20,943 bases of DNA from NCBI GenBank assembly GCA_902493615.1, contig CABUQK010000020.1, positions 1 to 20,943 of the forward strand, in the 5' to 3' direction. This DNA is from an uncultured Collinsella sp. (GTDB lineage Bacteria > Actinomycetota > Coriobacteriia > Coriobacteriales > Coriobacteriaceae). Below the pieces are notes generated by a model. It had not been told where the DNA came from. It worked only from the letters and a program-made list of their open reading frames with translations, and ran no database searches. The position numbers and the translations under genes are program-made. The stretch's first letter is position 1. Every line of letters begins with the position of its first letter. Positions 15,473 to 20,943 of this stretch are shown one piece after another.

Positions 15473-15498
15473 TGTTCGTAAATGTGACTATACGAACA
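15473..15498 (-). promoter_or_regulatory. Operator-like inverted repeat over the DUF4867 promoter
   Basis: TGTTCGTA (15473-15480) and TACGAACA (15491-15498) form a perfect 8-bp inverted repeat with a 10-nt spacer. On the minus strand a -10 box TATAGT (15487-15492) lies inside it, and a ribosome binding site follows directly. A dimeric repressor bound here would block transcription. The regulator is unknown. A second short palindrome TTCTAGAA lies at 15499-15506. Confidence 0.55.
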
Positions 15499-15547
15499 TT
15501 CTAGAACAAACATGAGCGATTTTAAACGCTCGTCCAGACCAATCAAC

Positions 15548-15578
15548 AAAAAGGCGCCCCCGCATAAGCGAAGGCGCC
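15548..15578 (-). terminator. Intrinsic terminator of luxS
   Basis: On the minus strand, 15578-15568 and 15563-15553 form an 11-bp stem (two G-U pairs, loop TTAT) followed at once by five T's (15552-15548). It begins 30 bp after the luxS stop codon, a textbook Rho-independent terminator. Confidence 0.85.
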
Positions 15579-15607
15579 CAATGCGCGCGTTTTGGGCGAT
15601 AAAGCCC

Positions 15608-16096
15608 TTATGCCTGCTGATAGTGCAGGTGTTTCTCGTCGATATCGGCCAGGTCGCGGTTGAGGTAACGGCGCGCGAGCCAGTTAGCCATGGGAAGGTT
15701 CTGATCCAGGTAGTTGCCGCACTCCTCGGGAGCGGCACCGGGGACATCGCCCTCAAAGTCGTCGACAAACTCGAACAGCTCACGCACGAGCGGCAGGATC
15801 TCCTCGCTCGTCACCTCGCCAAATACGACGAGGTAAAAGCCCGTGCGGCAGCCCATGGGGCCAAAGTAGACAATGCGGCTCGACCACTCGGCATGATTGC
15901 GAAGGAACGTCGCGCCCAGGTGCTCAATGGTGTGGCACTCGGCGGTGTTCATGACCGGCTCCTTGTTGGGCGTGGTCAGGCGCAGGTCAAACGTGGTGAC
16001 GGCAGCACCGGTCGCCGGATCGCGGTCGATGCGGCTCACATACACGCCGGGCTCAAGCAGCAGATGGTCAACGGAAAAGCTCGCAATGCGCTCCAT
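15608..16096 (-). CDS. luxS: S-ribosylhomocysteine lyase (AI-2 synthesis)
   Basis: Cleaves S-ribosylhomocysteine to homocysteine and DPD, the precursor of autoinducer 2, as part of the activated methyl cycle. The 162 residues contain the metal ligands His55 and His59 in HTIEH with Glu58, the catalytic-type Cys83 (GPMGCRTGFY) and Cys126 (PEECGNY), matching Bacillus LuxS His54, His58, Cys84 and Cys126. The length is normal. The ATG at 16096 follows a GAGAGGAT ribosome binding site. No pfs or metK neighbour is present, so it appears to be a single-gene unit with its own terminator. Its promoter probably lies in the palindrome just upstream. Confidence 0.97.
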   Translation of the reverse strand: MERIASFSVDHLLLEPGVYVSRIDRDPATGAAVTTFDLRLTTPNKEPVMNTAECHTIEHLGATFLRNHAEWSSRIVYFGPMGCRTGFYLVVFGEVTSEEILPLVRELFEFVDDFEGDVPGAAPEECGNYLDQNLPMANWLARRYLNRDLADIDEKHLHYQQA

Positions 16097-16109
16097 GGCA
16101 GATCCTCTC

Positions 16110-16190
16110 GGTAGTCAAATTGGGACGGGGCTCTTTTAGCTGGTTCGAATGGTCGCACCAATCATACCAGTCAAAAAAGCCCCGTCCCAA
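16110..16190. repeat. Large palindrome between nucleoside hydrolase and luxS
   Basis: GGTAGTCA at 16110-16117 is followed by a 13-bp perfect inverted repeat (16120-16132 with 16178-16190). Within it are nested arms CTGGT/ACCAG (16140-16144/16166-16170) and TGGT/ACCA (16150-16153/16157-16160). It starts 14 bp upstream of the luxS ATG and ends 10 bp before the nucleoside hydrolase stop, so it may both end one transcript and carry the start of the next. It shares GGTAGTCA and the TTGGG-type arm with elements near 104 and 6118. Confidence 0.65.
16161..16169 (-). promoter_or_regulatory. Possible extended -10 promoter of luxS
   Basis: On the minus strand TGG-TATGAT reads as an extended -10 box inside the loop of the palindrome. 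A start near 16154 would give a leader of about 57 nt whose 5' part contains one arm of the repeat. There is no recognisable -35 box. Confidence 0.4.
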
Positions 16191-16199
16191 AAAGACAAC

Positions 16200-17174
16200 T
16201 TAGCCAAGGACACGGGCCATACGCGTCTTGAACTCGGACAGGAAGCGCGGAGCATCCACGGTCAGTGCCACAAGCGCGCTCTTGTCCGGATCGGACAGGC
16301 GGCGCTCATCGCAGATGGTGCGACCGCGGTACTCGCCCAGCAGATCAACACGCAGGTTGCAGCCGAGCGCACCTACGAGCGTGGGGTCGATCGCCACGGC
16401 AACGGCCAGCGGATCGTGCAGCGCACAACCACCCAGGTAGGGTGCGTTCATCTCGTACGAGCCAATGTAGTGCTCCACCATGCTCGCAAATGCGCAGCCC
16501 GCCATGGTGCCCGAGCCCGTCCAGCCGGCAATGTCGCGGCGTGTGAGCACCACGCGATGCGTCACGTCCAGGCCCACCATGGTGAGCTTACGGCCCGAGC
16601 GCAGCACCGCGTCGGCTGCCTCGGGGTCGCTCGCCATATTGGCCTCGGCGCCCGCGCTCACGTTGCCGGGCACGGTAAGGGCGCCGCCCATCACGACCAC
16701 GCGGCCGATGGACATCATCGCCGCCGCATCGCGCTCCAGGGCGAGCGCCAGGTTGGAGAGCGGGCCAGTCGCTACGTAGACCAGATCGGGACCATAGGTG
16801 CGCGCGGCATCGATCAGATAATCGACCGCAGCGTTGCCGTCGGCCGAGGTCGCCCCCACCGGCTCGTAGGGCGACGCGGGCACGCTTGCGCCGCCGATGC
16901 CGTTCTTGCCGTGAATGAGCGCGGTGGACGCCGGCGGCGTATAGGGCTCAGTCGCCTGCAGAGGACGGTCGGCACCCAGGTACACCGGAACCTCGGGGCG
17001 ACCCAGCAGATCGAGCACCGCCAGGCAATTGTGCGCCGATTGCTCGACGCGCACGTTACCAAAGCACGTGGTGATGCCCACGAGCTCAACCTCGGGGCTC
17101 GCGATGGCATAGGCCAGCGCCATCGCATCGTCAACACCCATATCCAGATCAAGGATCAGCTTCTTGATTGCCAT
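16200..17174 (-). CDS. Inosine-uridine preferring nucleoside hydrolase family protein
   Basis: Hydrolyses ribonucleosides to a free base and ribose in the cytosol. The 324 residues begin with the Ca2+-binding aspartate cluster (Asp9, Asp11, Asp15, Asp16 in LDLDMGVDDA), where the usual DTDPG is DLDMG. The family's GITTCFGNV segment and the late ALHDPLAVAVAIDP motif, with the catalytic-region histidine, are also present. Length is typical of RihA/RihB/RihC proteins. The substrate range cannot be told from sequence, so no gene symbol is given. It follows the ribokinase gene by only 30 bp, an operon that would convert nucleosides to base and ribose-5-phosphate. The palindrome downstream may terminate it. 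Confidence 0.9.
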   Translation of the reverse strand: MAIKKLILDLDMGVDDAMALAYAIASPEVELVGITTCFGNVRVEQSAHNCLAVLDLLGRPEVPVYLGADRPLQATEPYTPPASTALIHGKNGIGGASVPASPYEPVGATSADGNAAVDYLIDAARTYGPDLVYVATGPLSNLALALERDAAAMMSIGRVVVMGGALTVPGNVSAGAEANMASDPEAADAVLRSGRKLTMVGLDVTHRVVLTRRDIAGWTGSGTMAGCAFASMVEHYIGSYEMNAPYLGGCALHDPLAVAVAIDPTLVGALGCNLRVDLLGEYRGRTICDERRLSDPDKSALVALTVDAPRFLSEFKTRMARVLG

Positions 17175-17204
17175 TATTCTACTCCGCTTCTCCGTCTTTA
17201 CCGT

Positions 17205-18167
17205 TTAACCAAACCAATGTTCAACTTCGGCGCGCGTGGGAATCGATTGCTGAGCGCCCAGGCGCGACACCGTCACTGCCGAGGCGCGAGCACCCGCGGC
17301 CATGCACTCAAAGAGCGGCAGGCCCTCTAGGCGAGCCGCCGCCAACGCGCCGATAAACGTATCGCCGGCGGCCGTGGTATCGACTACCGTACTCGAAAGT
17401 GCCGGCATGCGCAGCAGCTCACCGCCATCGCCGAGCGTAACCGAGCCGGCACCGCCCAACGTGATGACCGCAGCCCCGGCACCCTTGTCGAGCAGCGCAT
17501 TGAGCGCGGTGACGCAACTCGCGTCATCCGTGGGCAGAATGCCCGTCAGCACTTGGCACTCGGTCTCGTTGGGACAGACCAGGTCGACCGCAGGCCAGAC
17601 CTCCGCAGGCAGCTCGCAGGCGGGCGCTGGATTAAAGACCGTATAGAACCCCAGCTCGTGAGCGCAAACAAGCGCCTCGGCCGTCGCTACAAGGTCGCAT
17701 TCACCCTGGGCGATAAAGACGCTTCCGGCAGCCGGGGCAATCTTGCTGGCGTCACTATCGAGTTCATCGGCCACCAGACGCCTCAGCGCGCGGGCAACGT
17801 CCTCGCCCGCAAGCGCATGGTTGGCACCCGGCGACAGCACGATGCGGTTGTCTCCCTCGCAGCGAATGATGGTCGCCGTTCCCGTCTCCACATCATCGCG
17901 ATGCACTACAAAGTCACAGTCCACGCCGGCGTCTTGGAGCCCCGCCACGAGCGACGCGCCGAACGCGTCGCGACCGACCGCGCCGATCATGTGCGTGCAA
18001 GCGCCCATACGCGCGGCAGCTACGGCCTGATTGGCGCCCTTGCCGCCGGCGTTGGTGATAAACCCGCTGCCGCCGACGGTCTCGCCCGCACGCGGTATGC
18101 GCTCGCACGCCACCGAAAGGTCCATGTTCATGCTGCCGAACACCGCAACGATGCCGCGATCTGCCAT
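17205..18167 (-). CDS. rbsK: Ribokinase (PfkB family)
   Basis: Phosphorylates D-ribose to ribose-5-phosphate with ATP. From the ATG at 18167 the product has 320 residues, close to the usual 300-310. It shows the N-terminal FGSMNMDL, the substrate-binding GGKGANQA (41-48) and the PfkB signature DTTAAGDTF with catalytic Asp269. The frame is open up to 18221, but the ATG at 18167 has a perfect GAGGAGG ribosome binding site five bases upstream and matches the family start. It is the first gene of a pair with the nucleoside hydrolase, whose ribose product it would use. There are no Rbs transporter genes here, supporting a role in nucleoside salvage rather than ribose uptake. The 187-bp gap upstream holds no clear minus-strand promoter. 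Confidence 0.92.
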   Translation of the reverse strand: MADRGIVAVFGSMNMDLSVACERIPRAGETVGGSGFITNAGGKGANQAVAAARMGACTHMIGAVGRDAFGASLVAGLQDAGVDCDFVVHRDDVETGTATIIRCEGDNRIVLSPGANHALAGEDVARALRRLVADELDSDASKIAPAAGSVFIAQGECDLVATAEALVCAHELGFYTVFNPAPACELPAEVWPAVDLVCPNETECQVLTGILPTDDASCVTALNALLDKGAGAAVITLGGAGSVTLGDGGELLRMPALSSTVVDTTAAGDTFIGALAAARLEGLPLFECMAAGARASAVTVSRLGAQQSIPTRAEVEHWFG

Positions 18168-18309
18168 GGAAACCTCCTCATCTGCGGGCCTTATGCCCAC
18201 CGCCAGCCGTCGATCGTGCACTCTCGCACCCCCTATAACTTTAGTTCACTTTGATGTGGACGCGCGCTTGAGCTTGCGCCAGCAGCAAGCATTCACAGGA
18301 GCAGGCAGC

Positions 18310-18315
18310 TACAAT
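18310..18315 (+). promoter_or_regulatory. Possible -10 box for the acyltransferase gene
   Basis: TACAAT (five of six consensus) lies 39 bp before the acyltransferase ATG at 18355. No fitting -35 box is visible at 16-18 bp, so the call is tentative. Confidence 0.35.
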
Positions 18316-18354
18316 GAAGGCGTGCTGATTATTCTCGTCATTGGATGATGTTTT

Positions 18355-20571
18355 ATGGAACAATTCTCGCAATCGGGCTCGCGCGGTCGACGCCGCACGG
18401 GCAACGAGCCGGCGTCGCACGAACGCGTGAAGAGCGAACGCCGTGCCAACGAGCCGCGACGCACCACGAGCCCCCATCGCGCTTCTGCCAACAACGCGGG
18501 CCGCGCCAACACTCCCGCCGCGGAGCAGACGCCTGCTCGCCCCAAGTCCCGCTACATCCCTGCACTCGACGGCCTGCGTACGCTCGCCGTCGTCGCGGTG
18601 GTGCTCTATCACCTTAACCTCACGTGGGCTCAGGGCGGCCTGCTCGGCGTCACGATCTTCTTTGTGCTTTCGGGCTATCTGATCACACGCCTGCTACTCA
18701 ACGAAGTCGCTAAGACCGGCCGCATCGACCTCAAGAGCTTCTGGATCCGCCGCATCCGTCGCCTGGTCCCCGCCGTGGTAACCGTCGTGGTGGTGACCTG
18801 TGCGCTGTGCACCGTCTTCAACCACGTGATGCTCACCAAGATGCGCCCCGACATTCTGCCGTCACTGCTGTTCTTTAACAACTGGTGGCAGATTGCCCAA
18901 AACGTCTCGTACTTCAATGCTCTGGGCGACCCCTCGCCGCTCACGCACTTTTGGTCGCTTGCCATCGAGGAACAGTTCTACCTGATTTGGCCGCCGCTGC
19001 TGTTTGCCATGGTATCCATGCATGTGAGCAAGCCCAACACGCGCCGCGTGGTTCTGGGCCTTGCCGCGGTATCTGCCCTTGCCATGATGGTGCTTTACAA
19101 CCCTGCCGCCGACCCCAGCCGCGTGTACTACGGCACCGACACCCGCGTGTTCTCGCTGCTGCTGGGTGCCTGGATGGCCTTTATCCCCGATCGCGACCTG
19201 GCGCCGGTGCGTCTCGCTCGTCGTTTGGGGCTCAATCGCCTGGCCGGCGCCGCCAAGCACGGCAAGAACGCCGAGGGCAAGCCTGGCGAGAAGGCCGACG
19301 AATCAGCCGAGACCGGCCCGGCACAGCCGAGCGCCCTCGTGCGCTTTTGGTCCTCGCCCGCATCCATCGATGTGTTGGGCCTCGTGGGTCTGGTTGGCCT
19401 TGCCGCCATGGTCGCGCTCACCAACGGCTACACCGCGTTCCAGTATCGCGGAGGCACGCTGCTGTGCTCGATCCTCACACTCATGGTCATCGCGGCCTGC
19501 GTGCAGCCCCAGGGAATGGTTGCCCGCGCGCTGTCCGCCGAGCCGCTCGTATGGGTTGGCAAGCGCTCATACAGCATCTACCTGTGGCACTATCCGCTGC
19601 TGTTGCTCATGAACCCGGTCGCCAACATCAACGATACACCGTGGTGGCAGTACATTTTGCAGGTGCTGTTGGTGGTCGCCGTGGCAGAGTGCTGCTATCG
19701 CTTTATCGAGACGCCGTTTAGAAAGGGCGCCTTTGGGCGCACCGTATCCGAGTTCCGCGACGGCACCACCGCGCCCGCCAACTGGGCACGCGCGCACGTC
19801 CCTGTCTGCGCAGCCTGCGCTGTCGTGTTGGTCGTTGCACTGGGCGGCCTGATCTTTGTGCCCGAGACGTCTGCGCTGAGCGGCGAGGGCGCCGAAGTTC
19901 TGAACAAAGAAGCCAAAAACACCGCGCCCACCGACCAGCAGGCGGCCGACGACACCGACAAGGACAACGACGGCTTCCCCGATGGCTCCTACGACCTGTT
20001 GATGATCGGTGACTCCGTGTCGCTGCGCGCCGTTGATTCCTTTGACGGCGTGTCCCCGCACAGCCATATCGATGCCGAAAAGGGCCGCCAGTTTGATGCG
20101 GGCCGCGCGACATTTGAGGGCTATATCCAGCAGAACCTTGCCGGCAAGATCGTGGTCTTTGCCCTGGGCACCAACGGTTTGGTAACGGATGACCAAATCG
20201 ACGCCATCATGGCCGATGCAGGAGATAAGCGTATTGTGGTGTTTGTGAACACGCGCAGCCCGCAGCCGTGGGTTGGCTCTACCAACCAGGCCATCGCCAA
20301 CGCCGCTACGCGCTACAAGAACGTACGCGTTATCGACTGGTACGGATACAGTGCCAACCGCAACGACCTGTTCGATGGCGATGGCACGCATCTATCGACC
20401 ACTGGCGTGACTGAGTACCTCAACTTGATCCACGATGCCGTCAAGAAGGACCTGCCCGTGCATCCCGAGGACCACGTCAACGATCCGCAGCCGGCAGCCG
20501 TCAAGTCCGCCGCCGACGCACTCGTCAATGCCCTCGCCTACAAGCCACACAAGCTGGGCACCGACAAGTAA
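18355..20571 (+). CDS. OatA-like acyltransferase with SGNH domain
   Basis: 738 residues. A basic, disordered N-terminal tail (1-65) precedes an acyltransferase-3 membrane domain of about ten helices, with YIPALDGLRTLAVV, His86 in LYHLNLTW and FFVLSGYLITR. A linker of about 45 residues (290-335) interrupts it. After the last helix (about 480-500), an acidic Asp/Lys-rich spacer leads to an extracellular SGNH-type domain with GDS (Ser554), Asn607 in GTNG and the Asp676/His679 pair in DGTHL. Such proteins move acetyl groups across the membrane and attach them to peptidoglycan (OatA, giving lysozyme resistance) or to other glycans; the target here is inferred. No strong ribosome binding site precedes the ATG, but an in-frame stop just upstream fixes it as the earliest start. 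Confidence 0.9.
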   Translation: MEQFSQSGSRGRRRTGNEPASHERVKSERRANEPRRTTSPHRASANNAGRANTPAAEQTPARPKSRYIPALDGLRTLAVVAVVLYHLNLTWAQGGLLGVTIFFVLSGYLITRLLLNEVAKTGRIDLKSFWIRRIRRLVPAVVTVVVVTCALCTVFNHVMLTKMRPDILPSLLFFNNWWQIAQNVSYFNALGDPSPLTHFWSLAIEEQFYLIWPPLLFAMVSMHVSKPNTRRVVLGLAAVSALAMMVLYNPAADPSRVYYGTDTRVFSLLLGAWMAFIPDRDLAPVRLARRLGLNRLAGAAKHGKNAEGKPGEKADESAETGPAQPSALVRFWSSPASIDVLGLVGLVGLAAMVALTNGYTAFQYRGGTLLCSILTLMVIAACVQPQGMVARALSAEPLVWVGKRSYSIYLWHYPLLLLMNPVANINDTPWWQYILQVLLVVAVAECCYRFIETPFRKGAFGRTVSEFRDGTTAPANWARAHVPVCAACAVVLVVALGGLIFVPETSALSGEGAEVLNKEAKNTAPTDQQAADDTDKDNDGFPDGSYDLLMIGDSVSLRAVDSFDGVSPHSHIDAEKGRQFDAGRATFEGYIQQNLAGKIVVFALGTNGLVTDDQIDAIMADAGDKRIVVFVNTRSPQPWVGSTNQAIANAATRYKNVRVIDWYGYSANRNDLFDGDGTHLSTTGVTEYLNLIHDAVKKDLPVHPEDHVNDPQPAAVKSAADALVNALAYKPHKLGTDK

Positions 20572-20594
20572 CGCGCAGTCAAATCTGTTTACAA

Positions 20595-20632
20595 CCGCAG
20601 GGGGCGTCGGCCGTGGCCGACGCCCCCTGCGG
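20595..20632 (+). terminator. Very strong hairpin after the acyltransferase gene
   Basis: Two 18-nt arms (20595-20612 and 20615-20632) are perfectly complementary and almost touching, beginning 24 bp after the stop codon. There is no T-tract directly after the stem; TTTT occurs about 17 bp later. It should end or protect the acyltransferase transcript. Confidence 0.65.
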
Positions 20633-20762
20633 CAGTTAGGGACGCTCCTTTTGTACCGGCACCTGGAGGCCCTGGCGCAGCCGATGAAGACCTCTACGGA
20701 TGAATTCCAAGCCGCTCCGCCGCTCCAGACATCGTTTCCGTGCCTCGCGCCTGCTCCAAACA

Positions 20763-20841
20763 ATCAAAACAAGCCCTTTTCGCCGCAGCCTCAAAGGTCT
20801 GTGGGCAAAAAAGGGCAAATATGAGTACTGTTACCATTATA
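20763..20841 (-). ncRNA. Candidate short leftward RNA unit
   Basis: In the gene-free last 372 bp, the minus strand has a perfect -10 box TATAAT (20836-20841) in a locally AT-rich stretch. About 20 nt past the expected start, AAAAGGGC/GCCCTTTT arms (20809-20816 and 20773-20780) form a hairpin followed by T-rich sequence. This would give an RNA of roughly 65 nt. The -35 region is poor and no homologue is known to me, so it may simply be a repeat or the edge of a promoter for something else. Confidence 0.3.
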
Positions 20842-20913
20842 GTAGCAGGCAAAACCACCCAAAATGACGTCCGAGCGACCCCTACAACGGTAGCGCACAG
20901 AGATGTGGTGTAA

Positions 20914-20935
20914 GAGGCGGGGCATGCCCCGCCTC
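20914..20935. repeat. Perfect 22-bp palindrome near the right edge
   Basis: The sequence 20914-20935 equals its own reverse complement (GAGGCGGGGCA then its complement). It could be a terminator stem for a gene beyond the window or a protein-binding site. The window ends too soon to tell. Confidence 0.45.
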
Positions 20936-20943
20936 CGCCCTTT

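Noticed and set aside
15491..15512. LexA/SOS box near the DUF4867 promoter
   Set aside because: The Gram-positive consensus needs GAAC-N4-GTTC; here the half-sites are in the opposite orientation with a 10-nt spacer.
1..20943. CRISPR array, tRNA or rRNA genes, intact insertion sequence
   Set aside because: I found no regularly spaced direct repeats, no cloverleaf-like sequence ending in CCA context, no ribosomal RNA signatures and no transposase or integrase frame.

Overview
The window is high-GC bacterial DNA with short intergenic gaps. The gene set points to a gut member of the Coriobacteriia, most probably Collinsella or a close relative. The main clues are a LuxR regulator fused to a multi-spanning membrane domain, a 7TM histidine-kinase-like protein next to a kinase/regulator pair, luxS, and many dispersed intergenic palindromes. 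The genus is inferred from gene content and sequence style, not from a database match. I see no rRNA, tRNA, CRISPR array, prophage or intact transposase.

Layout. 1-283 is non-coding and holds a REP-like palindrome, a compact multi-hairpin element and a hairpin at the end of pyrE. pyrE (minus, 284-964) makes the pyrimidine precursor OMP. The 438-bp divergent gap to mgtA contains a plausible promoter, a 23-codon leader ORF with a strong ribosome binding site, competing hairpins and a hairpin followed by six T's. Together these look like an attenuation leader for the Mg2+ transporter gene mgtA (plus, 1403-4171). A long inverted repeat separates mgtA from a convergent membrane-bound LuxR regulator (minus, 4353-5897).

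6275-10567 (plus) is a four-gene cluster. It encodes a DUF4428-type zinc-ribbon protein, a double zinc-ribbon protein with two C-terminal membrane helices (YdjG-like), an SPFH protein with two C-terminal zinc ribbons (YdjI-like) and an acidic lipoprotein. It resembles the Bacillus ydjFGHI membrane-stress locus but has no PspA or TPM protein, and is the most unusual gene set here. 10653-14649 (minus) is a translationally coupled three-gene signalling operon: an 8-helix kinase-like protein lacking an obvious catalytic core, then a conventional sensor kinase, then a NarL-type response regulator.

14819-18167 (minus) holds a DUF4867 protein with an operator-like inverted repeat over its promoter, luxS with a clear intrinsic terminator, and a nucleoside hydrolase/ribokinase pair that would salvage nucleosides into base plus ribose-5-phosphate. 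At 18355-20571 (plus) lies an OatA-like acyltransferase with an SGNH domain, probably O-acetylating a cell-envelope polymer. The last 372 bp are non-coding, with a very strong hairpin, a possible small leftward RNA unit with a consensus -10 box, and a perfect 22-bp palindrome.

Two families of intergenic palindromes recur. One carries GGTAGTCA next to TTGGG-type arms (near 104, 6118 and 16110). The other has arms built on AACCACC(A/G)CAAAGG (1285 and 14768). One copy of each lies within a probable 5' regulatory region (luxS and mgtA respectively).
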